Shown here one piece after another: positions 8,414 to 17,452 of a stretch of DNA of 54,544 bases. The notes beneath the pieces are model-generated. The model had not been told where the DNA came from and made no database searches. It saw only the letters and a list, made by a program, of their open reading frames with translations. Source of the DNA: Melioribacteraceae bacterium (GTDB lineage: Bacteria; Bacteroidota; Ignavibacteria; Ignavibacteriales; Melioribacteraceae); assembly GCA_021647785.1 (NCBI GenBank), contig JAKIUC010000030.1:1-54544 (forward strand). The letters run 5' to 3'. Each line of letters begins with the position of its first letter. Within the stretch, counting starts at the first letter, position 1. Made by a program: the position numbers and the translations under genes.

Positions 8414-9814
8414 CTAAAGATTATATGCTTTTTTTACTAATCCATTTGTTAGCTCATAGCTCAATTTATGAGCATCATCAATATCTATAATGTGTTCACT
8501 AACTTGCTGAGCTAAGAAATTACAATCGACTCTGCGAGCAAGGTCGTGCCGGGCAGGAATGGAAAGGAACGCACGTGTATCATCGTTAAATCCTACAGTA
8601 TTGTAAAACCCTGCCGTCTCTGTTGTCATTTCTCTAAAGCGTCTCATCCCTTGAATGCTATCATTAAACCACCAAGCAGGTCCAAGCTTCATAGCAGGAT
8701 AATGCCCAGCCATTGGTGCTAATTCTCTTGCATAACTTGTTTCATCAAGTGTAAAAACTATTACTTTGAAATTTGTATGATTTCCATATTCATTCAATAA
8801 TTCCCGCATATTTTTTGTAAACTCATTTTGGATAGGGATATCGCCACCTTTATCTAATCCAAAACGACTAAATATTTTTTGATTATGGTTGCGCAGCACA
8901 CCTGCATGTATTTGCATTACAAGCCCGTCCTCACTACTCATACGTGCCATCTCCATTAGCATATTTCCAACAAATGCCTTTTCATCACTTTCATTTGCAG
9001 TTCCATTTAAAGCTCTATTAAATATTACATTAGCTTCGGTTGGTAAAAGTGTATGTGTGTATGGAGAAAGAACCCCTTGGTCAGTTGCAACAGCACCCAT
9101 CTCAATAAAATACTTCCGTCTATTTTCTATAGCATTTATAAATGTTTTGTAATCAGTAACAGTAATACCAGAAGCTCTACTTAGTTTTTCAATCTCTGAT
9201 TTCCAATTATCTGCAAGAATATTTACTACTCCATCTGGTCGGAAACTTGGAATTACTTTTCCACTCCACCCTGATTCTCTAATCTGCTTGTGGTACTCTA
9301 AACTATCGGAAGCCCCATCAGTTGTGGAAATAACTTCGATATTAAATTTATTAAATAAAGTTCGAGGAAGATATTCTGGTGATTGCAATTTCTCTAACAT
9401 CAAATCATAAATATCTTGAGCATTATCTCCATTTAGTTTTTCTGTAACTCCAAAAACTTTTTCAAATTCGTGAGCTAACCAAGCTCCTGTTGGTGTTCCG
9501 GAATATAGATAAAAATTATCCGCAAGTATTTGCCATATTTTGCGATAATCTTTTTCTACAGGAGTTCCATCCTGCGTTGGTATTCCAAGAGATTCGAGCG
9601 AATACCCTTGTGAATAAAGTATTCTAAAAATATAGTGATCTGGAATTATAAACAATTCTGTTGGATTTGGGAACGGTTTATTCTCAGCAAATATTCTTGG
9701 GTCAACATGTCCGTGTGGAGAAATTATTGGAAGATTTTTCACTTCCGAATATAACTCAGTTGCAATTTTTCTTACTTCTGGTTTAGCATCAAAATATCTA
9801 TTTTCGTTTATCAT
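8414..9814 (-). CDS. uxaC: Glucuronate/galacturonate isomerase
   Basis: First enzyme of hexuronate breakdown: D-glucuronate to D-fructuronate, and D-galacturonate to D-tagaturonate. The 466 residues are the usual length. Metal ligands His34 and His36 lie in SPHGHVDPR near the N-terminus, followed by NPTELFIIPDHYIFR. The conserved IQNEFTKNMRELL, GPAWWFND and ARHDLARRVDCN blocks are in the C-terminal half. It follows uxaE with an 11-base gap and precedes the TRAP genes. The assignment is firm. Confidence 0.95.
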   Translation of the reverse strand: MINENRYFDAKPEVRKIATELYSEVKNLPIISPHGHVDPRIFAENKPFPNPTELFIIPDHYIFRILYSQGYSLESLGIPTQDGTPVEKDYRKIWQILADNFYLYSGTPTGAWLAHEFEKVFGVTEKLNGDNAQDIYDLMLEKLQSPEYLPRTLFNKFNIEVISTTDGASDSLEYHKQIRESGWSGKVIPSFRPDGVVNILADNWKSEIEKLSRASGITVTDYKTFINAIENRRKYFIEMGAVATDQGVLSPYTHTLLPTEANVIFNRALNGTANESDEKAFVGNMLMEMARMSSEDGLVMQIHAGVLRNHNQKIFSRFGLDKGGDIPIQNEFTKNMRELLNEYGNHTNFKVIVFTLDETSYARELAPMAGHYPAMKLGPAWWFNDSIQGMRRFREMTTETAGFYNTVGFNDDTRAFLSIPARHDLARRVDCNFLAQQVSEHIIDIDDAHKLSYELTNGLVKKAYNL

Positions 9815-9825
9815 AATTTAGATAC

Positions 9826-11379
9826 CTATTTATTGAAAGGGTCGAGATGTCTTCGGAAATGTTTCACTAAATATTTGTAATGGAGTTCTTCGTTTTCTTC
9901 TAAACATTTGTAAATTCTGGTTCTAAAAATATATTCGTCATCATCATTTTTAATTGTTAGTACAAGCCCAAAAGTAACATGGAATACTTGCCGAGCATCA
10001 TCCTGATTTAACAAATCAGCTAATTCTTCTTTTGAATATTCTTCTGCGTTCTTCACTTTATTTAAATCTGCCGATACATGATATGTTTTCTTTTCAGTCT
10101 CATAATTTGCTCGTGCAAAATCGAGTATCTCCCTAAACAATTTCTCATCCGCAGTAGCAGTAACGCGTAGAGCTTCAAGATAACTTGTGCCAGCAGTTTT
10201 AACGTGAGTATAACCCTTATGCAGTGAACCAATTACTTCATAAACAGAAAATTTATCACTGCCAGAATGGAGACTAATTTTATAATTCCCGAAATGCTCT
10301 GCAATAGCAATGTGTTTTAAGTATTCAATTTTAAAAACTTCCAGATCCCCTTTATAATCAATGCCTTTCTCAAAATCTCCAATAAATCTTGGAGCAATAG
10401 ATACAAATTCTACTCCGAGTTGAGTTAGTTCATTAACCATAAAGAAATGTTCAAATGGCGTAGTAACCGATTCAGTTTCATCAACAGAAACCTCTATCTC
10501 TACATCAACTTCCGGATAAGTCTCTTTTAGATATGAATACATCATGCTTATATGCAATATTGATTTACCATACTTAACTAAGGCACGGAGTGAATCCTCC
10601 TTTGATGGCGAGAGTGTAAATGTATTATTCACAGAAATAATTTTTTCAGAATATTTTTCTAAGACTTCTAAAGTTGTGCTTGATGAATCCCATTCGAGGT
10701 TAGCAATATATTTTTCTAATTCTGAAATACTCATTGTATCCGCTTCGTTAACAACGTGATCGCCAGGATCAAATGTAAACATTGTGAACCCTGCATTTAC
10801 CATTGTATCAATATCATTCGTAGTTTTTAGGTGGTCAGCATCAGAACCAAACCCCGCAGTCCACCCTTCCTGCATCACTGCCCAAACTGCCGCATCCATT
10901 ACTTCCTCAGCTTTTCTTGTTGTTCTGCTAAGCTCCCTAATTGATTGCTGTGCTAATACTGGAGCAAAATCATCTTCTGCTTTAAGTGAGCGTAAATGTG
11001 CCGGGTTTGCTAATCCTATTCTATCACCAAAGCCGTATGAGTTTTTTAATCCAATAACTTTTGGTATTGTATAGGTAAATATTTTTTGAATTGCCTCTAC
11101 ATTACTGTGGTTCAGCGGATTTTTCTTTATAATTATTTCCTCATCTACTTCAAGAATATTACCTTCAAATTTTTCCAATAATGTAGTAGAATCTTTTTCA
11201 GATAAAATGAAAAGAAATTTCTCGTTCACTACAATACCTATGAAAAATAGATACTCGTTAAATTTGTGAAATGAGTTTTCGTAAACTAATACATCATCCT
11301 CTCCTAGGTTTATTAGAACCCTTTCATTTGTGAGGGATTTTGGTTTTTCACATATCTCGTTTAATATTTTAAATATCAT
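9826..11379 (-). CDS. uxaE: Tagaturonate epimerase (UxaE family)
   Basis: Protein of 517 residues matching the UxaE family first recognised in Thermotoga, which converts D-tagaturonate to D-fructuronate by C3 epimerisation. This lets galacturonate enter the glucuronate branch without tagaturonate reductase and altronate dehydratase, neither of which is in this operon. Visible conserved pieces are YGFGDRIGLANPAHL near 135, GFGSDADHLKT, TMFTFDPGDHV, EIEVSVDETESVTTPFEH and ISLHSGSDKFSVY, with the His/Asp/Glu residues expected for metal binding. It overlaps the lacI stop by four bases (ATGA), so the two are translationally coupled. Confidence 0.88.
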   Translation of the reverse strand: MIFKILNEICEKPKSLTNERVLINLGEDDVLVYENSFHKFNEYLFFIGIVVNEKFLFILSEKDSTTLLEKFEGNILEVDEEIIIKKNPLNHSNVEAIQKIFTYTIPKVIGLKNSYGFGDRIGLANPAHLRSLKAEDDFAPVLAQQSIRELSRTTRKAEEVMDAAVWAVMQEGWTAGFGSDADHLKTTNDIDTMVNAGFTMFTFDPGDHVVNEADTMSISELEKYIANLEWDSSSTTLEVLEKYSEKIISVNNTFTLSPSKEDSLRALVKYGKSILHISMMYSYLKETYPEVDVEIEVSVDETESVTTPFEHFFMVNELTQLGVEFVSIAPRFIGDFEKGIDYKGDLEVFKIEYLKHIAIAEHFGNYKISLHSGSDKFSVYEVIGSLHKGYTHVKTAGTSYLEALRVTATADEKLFREILDFARANYETEKKTYHVSADLNKVKNAEEYSKEELADLLNQDDARQVFHVTFGLVLTIKNDDDEYIFRTRIYKCLEENEELHYKYLVKHFRRHLDPFNK

Positions 11380-12407
11380 TTTGTATCCTTAATATTTTTT
11401 ATACATGTCTCTTTTAAAAGTAATTTAGTTTCTATTTCCAAATGCTCATCAGCAAATTTATCACCGGCATTAATTTGTTTTAAGAGCAAGTTAAATGCTG
11501 CTTCCGCAAACTCTGTGGTATTATGCGTTACACAACTTATTGAAGGATTTAAGTAATCATTCAATTTACTATCTCCGAAACAAATTATATCTAAATCTTT
11601 AGGTATGTTTACTCCAACTTCCTTTGCAGCCTCTTGGATACCAAGTGCAACCGGAAATGTAACCGCAAATAATATTTCTGGAAGTTTATTCTCTTGGTGC
11701 ATCTTCATAAAAGAATCATAGCCATCTTTTTTTCCAAAACCTGAAAACAAAACCCAATCAGAATTTAATTTTATTCCACTCTTCTTTAATGCTTGCTTGT
11801 AGCCTCGATATCTATCTCTGCCAATATTGCTATCTTTCCATCCGGCAATATGCCCTATTTTCGAATAGCCATTTTCAATTGCTTTTTGAACAGCTTTAAA
11901 TGCCCCATCCTTATTCGATAGCGTAACAGAACTAAACTCTTTCTCATCAATTGTTCTATCGAAAAACACTATTGGTATTCCCCTCTTTTTGATTATGTTA
12001 AAGAAATCTTTATTTTCAGAATGCTCTGCAATTGAAATAATTACTCCATCAACTCTCATTGAGAGCATAGTTTCAAGATGTTTTCTTTCCTTTTCCGAAT
12101 CTTCCTGTGATACCGCAAGAATTATATTGTAATCATTTTTAAACGCACAATTATAAATGGATTCAATTATATCGGCAAAGAAGGAGTTAGCAATTACAGG
12201 AACAATTACACCGATGGTTCGTGTTTTTTTTGAAGAGAGGTTTCTTGCAACAAAATTTGGGATGTAACCTAACTGAGAAGCAACACTCTTTATTTCTCTC
12301 CTTCTATTTTCAGATATGTCAGGATGATTACGGAGTGCTTTAGAAACAGTAACTTTAGAGACATTCAGTTTTATTGCAATGTCATTTAATGTTATAGATT
12401 TAGTCAT
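11376..12407 (-). CDS. LacI-family transcriptional regulator of the uronate operon
   Basis: 343 residues with an N-terminal LacI helix-turn-helix (residues 4-51, LNDIAIKLNVSKVTVSKALR and the hinge helix YIPNFVARNLSSKK), then a periplasmic-binding-like effector domain (TIGVIVPVIANSFFADIIES onward). As the first gene of the operon it probably represses its own transcription and that of the catabolic genes until an uronate or pathway intermediate binds. The effector cannot be read from sequence. A tandem repeat just upstream may be its operator. Confidence 0.93.
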   Translation of the reverse strand: MTKSITLNDIAIKLNVSKVTVSKALRNHPDISENRRREIKSVASQLGYIPNFVARNLSSKKTRTIGVIVPVIANSFFADIIESIYNCAFKNDYNIILAVSQEDSEKERKHLETMLSMRVDGVIISIAEHSENKDFFNIIKKRGIPIVFFDRTIDEKEFSSVTLSNKDGAFKAVQKAIENGYSKIGHIAGWKDSNIGRDRYRGYKQALKKSGIKLNSDWVLFSGFGKKDGYDSFMKMHQENKLPEILFAVTFPVALGIQEAAKEVGVNIPKDLDIICFGDSKLNDYLNPSISCVTHNTTEFAEAAFNLLLKQINAGDKFADEHLEIETKLLLKETCIKNIKDTK

Positions 12408-12422
12408 TTTATTAATCTTAAG

Positions 12423-12445
12423 TTATCGTTTACTTTATCGGTTAC
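12423..12445. promoter_or_regulatory. Candidate operator upstream of the uronate operon
   Basis: Two direct copies of TTATCGNTTAC (12423-12433 and 12435-12445) lie 12 bases apart, 16-38 bases before the lacI start. A weak -35-like TTGATT (12470-12475, minus) lies upstream, so the repeats would cover the transcription start region. The arrangement suits a repressor, but the half-sites are direct rather than the usual LacI palindrome. Confidence 0.3.
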
Positions 12446-12638
12446 TAATGTGCATAAATTTTTTACTAAAATCAAATACCTATTACTATTTTATACTTTT
12501 TTTTGCAGAGATAAAGTTTCTCCACTACATACATTTTTAAGTTCTCTCCAGGTAATATTAAGTTATCTAATACTTTTTTTATTTTTGCAATTCCTTCTTT
12601 TCTTTTAGATTTATTTTCAATATCACTCTCTTTTAAAA

Positions 12639-12857
12639 CTAAAGAAGTTTCGGTGCTGTAATTTGAAAATCATTAAAGACTGAAAAGAGTTTCCAACGGC
12701 TAAGTTCTCCCAATAGGATGCCATCGTCTTTTCTGTAAGCATCCTTATAGGTGAGACCATTTGTGTTGTGTATATAAATTTTTGCGTAATTCTATTTTCC
12801 ACAAAGTAGAAAAAGTGTTAATATAATAATTACATTAATATTTTTATTTAAATTCAT
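12639..12857 (-). pseudogene. Relic of a secreted lipoprotein gene
   Basis: In the 464-base gap between lacI and the symporter gene, the minus strand opens with ATG at 12857. It encodes a lipoprotein signal (about 20 residues ending FLLCGK), then an in-frame TAG. The same frame reads on for 50 codons (YAKIYIHNTNGLTYKDAYRK through RWKLFSVFNDFQI), ending at 12639. The last part resembles the C-terminal strand pattern of concanavalin-like sugar-binding lipoproteins such as the DUF1961 protein at 17889-18632. It is most simply a gene that lost its middle. Downstream (to about 12480) another frame stays open for about 60 codons but is not recognisable. Confidence 0.5.
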
Positions 12858-12871
12858 TTTAGTTTTTCTCC

Positions 12872-14662
12872 TTAACTAAATTTTAATTTTCCTAATAATT
12901 TGAATAAAATTGCAACGCCAACAAGTGATACTGCAGTTGCAATAATCGCTGGAATTATATTTCCATAAATCCAAAATCCGAAAGAGAACAATCCGCCATA
13001 GACAGTAAAGACGGCAATAAACATCATAAGTAGTTCTGTTGTGAAATTATTTTCAATTTTAGGATGCCCTTCCGATTCTATCTCTTCATTAATTGCTTTC
13101 CAACCATTTCCACCAGGACGAGTAAGAAGAACAAAATTTTTCAACACTTTGTGATCGGTTGGTTTTGTTAAATAAGTAACAAGCAGCCATGAGAATGTTG
13201 TAATAGTAATTCCTAATACCAACTGCCAATGCGATGTCTGCCACCACTCTGGTTGTGCACCGGCTTCAACTTCAGGGAAAATAAATTGGAAAGAAATTGC
13301 AACTACAAATGAAATAATCATTGCTGATATTTCTGTAAAAGCATTTATCCTCCACCAGAACCAACGTAGAATAAATATCAAACCAGTGCCAGCACCAATT
13401 TGCAGTAGAATATCGAACGCCTGTTTTGCGTTTTCTAACCAAAGCGAAACAACAGCCGCAAGAATCATCAATACAACTGTTAGCATACGACCCATACGTA
13501 CTAACTCTTTTTCTGATGCTTCTGGTTTTATAAAACGTTTGTAAAAGTCATTTACAACATAAGAAGACCCCCAGTTTAAGTGAGTTCCAATTGTTGACAT
13601 ATATGCAGCAACCAACGATGCAACAACCAACCCGAATAATCCGGAGGGAAGCAACGTCATCATTACAGGATAAGCAATATCATCTTTTAAGTATTGCTCA
13701 CTAATATTTGGAAACTGAGAATGAATATCTGATAATTGTGGAAATAGAATTATTGAACAAAGTGCAACAATAATCCAAGGCCAAGGACGTAGTGCATAAT
13801 GAGCAACATTAAAAAATAGTGTTGCACCAACAGCATTTCTTTCATCCTTTGCAGAGAGCATTCTTTGAGCAATATAACCGCCACCACCAGGCTCTGCTCC
13901 AGGGTACCAGACGTTCCACCACTGTATGGCTACGGGAATTACAAAGAGTGGAATTAGCACCTCTGTATTATTAAAATCTGGTAAAAAGTTTAATTTACCC
14001 TCTAGAGCCGGATGAGCAAATAATTCGGTTAACCCTCCAATTTGCGGCTGGTTTACAGCTACAACAGCAGCGGCAATTGAACCAAACATTGCAATTCCAA
14101 ATTGGAAAAAATCAGCCCATATTACACCCTTTAAACCACCCATTGTTGCATATAGTACAACAGCAAATGATGCAATTGTAATTGTTGTGTATTTATCAAT
14201 TCCAAACATTACTGAACCAATTTTTATTGCAGCCAGAGAAACGCTTCCCATAATCATTACGTTAAAAAACACTCCGAGATAAATGGCTCTAAAACCACGA
14301 AGAAACGAAGCCATTTTTCCGCTGTATCTTAATTCATAAAATTCAAGATCTGTCATAACTTCGGAACGCCGCCATAGTTTTGCATAGACAAACACTGTCA
14401 GCATTCCGGTAAAGAGAAATGCCCACCAAACCCAGTTTCCGGCAACTCCATTGTTACGTACAATATCAGTAACCAAATTTGGAGTATCTGCAGAAAATGT
14501 TGCAGCTACCATTGAAACCCCGAGCAGCCACCATGGCATATTTCGTCCGGAGAGAAAAAACTCGGATGAACTTTTTCCGGCAGTCTTGGAAGCCTTATAC
14601 CCAATGCCAAGCACGATTAAAAAGAAAACCACAATAATTGCAATATCAATTGGTTGAAACAT
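12872..14662 (-). CDS. Sodium:solute symporter (SSS family)
   Basis: Inner-membrane protein of 596 residues with about 14 hydrophobic segments. SSS hallmarks are IGYKASKTAGKSSSEFFLSGR near residues 21-41, MPWWLLGVSMVAATFSADTP (Na+-site region), YATMGGLKGVIWADFFQFG near 170 and a serine-rich AAYMSTIGTHLNWGSSYVVND near 365. The branch with GGGGYIAQRMLSAKDERNA is common in sugar or sialic-acid type transporters. As the last intact gene of the amino-sugar operon, it probably imports the sugar handled by the kinase and nucleotidyltransferase. Substrate unknown. Confidence 0.9.
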   Translation of the reverse strand: MFQPIDIAIIVVFFLIVLGIGYKASKTAGKSSSEFFLSGRNMPWWLLGVSMVAATFSADTPNLVTDIVRNNGVAGNWVWWAFLFTGMLTVFVYAKLWRRSEVMTDLEFYELRYSGKMASFLRGFRAIYLGVFFNVMIMGSVSLAAIKIGSVMFGIDKYTTITIASFAVVLYATMGGLKGVIWADFFQFGIAMFGSIAAAVVAVNQPQIGGLTELFAHPALEGKLNFLPDFNNTEVLIPLFVIPVAIQWWNVWYPGAEPGGGGYIAQRMLSAKDERNAVGATLFFNVAHYALRPWPWIIVALCSIILFPQLSDIHSQFPNISEQYLKDDIAYPVMMTLLPSGLFGLVVASLVAAYMSTIGTHLNWGSSYVVNDFYKRFIKPEASEKELVRMGRMLTVVLMILAAVVSLWLENAKQAFDILLQIGAGTGLIFILRWFWWRINAFTEISAMIISFVVAISFQFIFPEVEAGAQPEWWQTSHWQLVLGITITTFSWLLVTYLTKPTDHKVLKNFVLLTRPGGNGWKAINEEIESEGHPKIENNFTTELLMMFIAVFTVYGGLFSFGFWIYGNIIPAIIATAVSLVGVAILFKLLGKLKFS

Positions 14663-14707
14663 TCTTTTCTCCTTTAATTAATTTATATAAAACTTTGCTT
14701 TTGGATA

Positions 14708-15373
14708 CTACTCAAATAATAATTTCCCAAAATATTGAGGCAAGTGAAAATTAGGAGTTGGATTATTTATTTTATTCCAAGTTCCATAGTGTTCAAATTC
14801 AGTTTCATCACCACACTTATAAAAATTTCCAACAGCTTCTTTACCTTTAAAACGAATATCATATTTTTTTTCGATTATATTTATTGGAATTTTACAATAG
14901 AGTTTCCAACTATCTCCTCCGTGCAATCCATCAACTGGAGCATTTATAGATGACACTATTAGCAAATCTTCAAGTTCATTCTCTTTTAAATATGTTCTAT
15001 TCCCTGCTATTCCAAATCCAATCAGAGCAGTTCCAATTGCGTTAAATTCAAAATTAAAATATTCTTGATGTGTTTGCGGAAATAAGTTAATAAAAAACTC
15101 AACACAACTATCCTTGAATACCGGTTCACCAAAATTAGTAAATTTAGCTTTTACTTTATTTTCAAATACTTTAAAATTCAAATATATATTGTTTAAAGAA
15201 TAAAATAATTTCACTAAAACTTTTGGTTTATAATTATTATCAATCCATTGATAATTATGCATCTCAATTGATTGAATATCCTTCCATAATTTTGGGTCAG
15301 TTATATTGCTACAATCCTTTTCTGTTTTTTTTATTTTATAAAACTTTGTGGGGTTCAAATGTGGAGGTTCCAA
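14708..15373 (-). CDS. CBM9-like carbohydrate-binding domain protein without signal peptide
   Basis: 221 residues that look like one family-9-like carbohydrate-binding domain: early Trp-rich strands (NYQWIDNNYKPKVLVKLFYS), a central DSCVEFFINLFPQ block and the closing NPTPNFHLPQYFGKLLFE typical of this fold. Members are usually secreted, but no signal peptide or membrane segment is visible. The protein is either cytoplasmic or its start has been lost. It is 14 bases downstream of the kinase gene and 45 upstream of the symporter gene. Function is unknown; binding of the imported sugar is only a guess. Confidence 0.65.
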   Translation of the reverse strand: MEPPHLNPTKFYKIKKTEKDCSNITDPKLWKDIQSIEMHNYQWIDNNYKPKVLVKLFYSLNNIYLNFKVFENKVKAKFTNFGEPVFKDSCVEFFINLFPQTHQEYFNFEFNAIGTALIGFGIAGNRTYLKENELEDLLIVSSINAPVDGLHGGDSWKLYCKIPINIIEKKYDIRFKGKEAVGNFYKCGDETEFEHYGTWNKINNPTPNFHLPQYFGKLLFE

Positions 15374-15387
15374 TTTTAGTGAAAATT

Positions 15388-16491
15388 TTAATTGTTAAAA
15401 TAAGCATATTTCTTTACAATTTTTTCCATTGCTTCGGTTTGCTCTTCAATGCTTTCTAACAAAGCAATCTGTGTACGTGCTCTAACAAGATTATGCTCCG
15501 AATAATTTATATTGTAATAAACATCGTTCATTATATAGTCTGTTAAAAACCTAATTGCTTGTTCATAAACTATTACCTTTACTCCATAAATAAGATTAGT
15601 AATTTCCAACTCTGTAAGCACATCTGATAATTCTTCCAGATACCCTTTTACTAATGCTTCAAAAATGTTTATACGCATTGTTACTTTTGAAATATCCTTT
15701 TCATCCTCTTCAACCGGACTGGTGGATGTTCTTACCATATCTCCAAAATCGTATAAAACAGTACCGGGCATAACTGTATCAAGGTCAATCACACACTGCC
15801 CATTGTTGGTTTCTTTATTCAGCATAACATTATTTATTTTCGTATCGTTATGTGTAATTCTAATTGGTAGTTCATTTCCTTTTATCAAATCTGTAATTTT
15901 TTTTGATATATTTCTGTAGAGTTTTGCTTTCTCTAATTCTTCTTCTATTTTTTTTGCTCTACCAACTTCATCTTTTTCAAGAGCTTTATCAAATACAATT
16001 AAACGGCTATCAAGGTTATGGAAATTGGGGATTGTATCTTTGTACTGATTTAGTTCAGCATCAATTAATAATTTTTGAAAACGCCCAAATGCTTTTGCAG
16101 CTTGATATGCTTGTTCTTCTGTTCTCACAGATTCAACCGTATAAGTATTCTCTATAAAAAAAACAGCACACCAATAATCTTTGTTGTCGTCTATATAATG
16201 GAAGTTATTATTTTTACTTTTCACTAATTGTATTACATAATTTGAAATCTCTTTCACTCCTTCTGCTTTCAATTTCTCTGTTATATGGCTTATAACATTT
16301 ACTGTATTTTGAATTACTACTTCCGGATTTTTGAAAACATATTTATTTATTTTTCTTAGAATATACTTAACCTCAATACCAGCTTGGTTATAACTTACAA
16401 GAAAAGTATCATTTATGTGTCCATTACCAAAAGGCTTTGCCTCTATAAAATCGCCGCAGATTCTAAAGTTTGATATTATTTTTTCTATCAT
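15388..16491 (-). CDS. N-acetylhexosamine 1-kinase-like phosphotransferase (APH fold)
   Basis: Aminoglycoside-phosphotransferase-fold kinase of 367 residues. The N-terminal FGNGHINDTFLV (residues 21-32) is the ATP-binding loop of NahK-type kinases. The catalytic motif HNDTKINNVM has Asp216, and the metal-binding IDLDT is at 235-239. NahK enzymes phosphorylate GlcNAc or GalNAc at C1. The next gene downstream of its promoter side is a sugar-1-phosphate nucleotidyltransferase, 6 bases away, which would use that product. The pair suggests salvage of free N-acetylhexosamines to nucleotide sugars. Fold and pairing are strong; exact sugar is inferred. Confidence 0.8.
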   Translation of the reverse strand: MIEKIISNFRICGDFIEAKPFGNGHINDTFLVSYNQAGIEVKYILRKINKYVFKNPEVVIQNTVNVISHITEKLKAEGVKEISNYVIQLVKSKNNNFHYIDDNKDYWCAVFFIENTYTVESVRTEEQAYQAAKAFGRFQKLLIDAELNQYKDTIPNFHNLDSRLIVFDKALEKDEVGRAKKIEEELEKAKLYRNISKKITDLIKGNELPIRITHNDTKINNVMLNKETNNGQCVIDLDTVMPGTVLYDFGDMVRTSTSPVEEDEKDISKVTMRINIFEALVKGYLEELSDVLTELEITNLIYGVKVIVYEQAIRFLTDYIMNDVYYNINYSEHNLVRARTQIALLESIEEQTEAMEKIVKKYAYFNN

Positions 16492-16497
16492 ATTTTT

Positions 16498-17427
16498 CTA
16501 AGTCCACAATTTCTTTGGATAAATTCCTTTCTCTACCAAGTCAAGAATTCTTTTCCGTGCTATTGGTTTATCTTCCGAGTATGTTAAGCCAAACCAATTT
16601 GCATTTGTTTCTAAAACTTTCACTTTTGCTTTTCCCGCTTCAAAAGGGATCCCTTCGGAATCACTTTTTATTAGATTATCAATAACCGAAGGTAAATAAA
16701 ATTCTGCTTTAAGATTATCACTATTCTCTTCAATAAACTTTTTAAAATCTTTTTTAAAATGATTAAAGACCAACGGTGTAAATGCAAACATATTCATAGA
16801 TACTATTTCATCTCCGGTTAATGATTGCCACTCTCCATTCTCATTCTTGAATTTTATGTTTGAATCAACACTGTTAATTTCAGTACGCTCTACAATTGAG
16901 GACAAATATTTGCCATTATCAATTTCACAAACACCACGAGAAACTGCACCATACTCTGACAAAGTATTTTTCATTTTATAACCAATTAAAGCATACTCAT
17001 TTTCGTTCTTTATCGAATTCAAAAAATCTGCTGCAATTTTAAATGATTCCGCACCATAAAAATCATCAGCATTAATTACTGCAAATGGTTCATCAATAGC
17101 TGGTGATGCCGTTAACAGTGCGTGTCCGGTTCCCCAAGGTTTGGTTCTTTCTTTGGAATAAGTTATATCAATTGGTACTGCATCAATTTCCTGACATACA
17201 ATTTCTGTTTTTATTTCCGGTGGAAGAACATCCAAAATAACTTCTTGGAATTCCTTTTTGAAATTTTCTCGAATCACATATACAATTTTTCCAAAGCCAG
17301 CTTTAACAGCGTCATACACTGAATAATCAATAATTCTCTCACCAGATGTTCCAATTTTATCTATTTGTTTAAGACTGCCGTATCTGGAACCTAAGCCAGC
17401 AGCTAATATTAAAAGTGTTGGTCGCAT
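16498..17427 (-). CDS. Sugar-1-phosphate nucleotidyltransferase
   Basis: 309-residue NTP-transferase. The signature LILAAGLGSRYGSLKQ at residues 5-20 binds the nucleotide and contains the catalytic Arg and Lys. NADDFYG near residue 120 is the metal-binding Asp motif, and GYKMKNTLSEYGAVSRGV is typical of this subfamily, often found next to NahK-like kinases. It probably activates hexosamine-1-phosphate with UTP or another NTP. It sits between the kinase and a pseudogene in the same orientation. Confidence 0.85.
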   Translation of the reverse strand: MRPTLLILAAGLGSRYGSLKQIDKIGTSGERIIDYSVYDAVKAGFGKIVYVIRENFKKEFQEVILDVLPPEIKTEIVCQEIDAVPIDITYSKERTKPWGTGHALLTASPAIDEPFAVINADDFYGAESFKIAADFLNSIKNENEYALIGYKMKNTLSEYGAVSRGVCEIDNGKYLSSIVERTEINSVDSNIKFKNENGEWQSLTGDEIVSMNMFAFTPLVFNHFKKDFKKFIEENSDNLKAEFYLPSVIDNLIKSDSEGIPFEAGKAKVKVLETNANWFGLTYSEDKPIARKRILDLVEKGIYPKKLWT

Positions 17428-17452
17428 ACTTTTCCTTTAGTTATAATTATTG

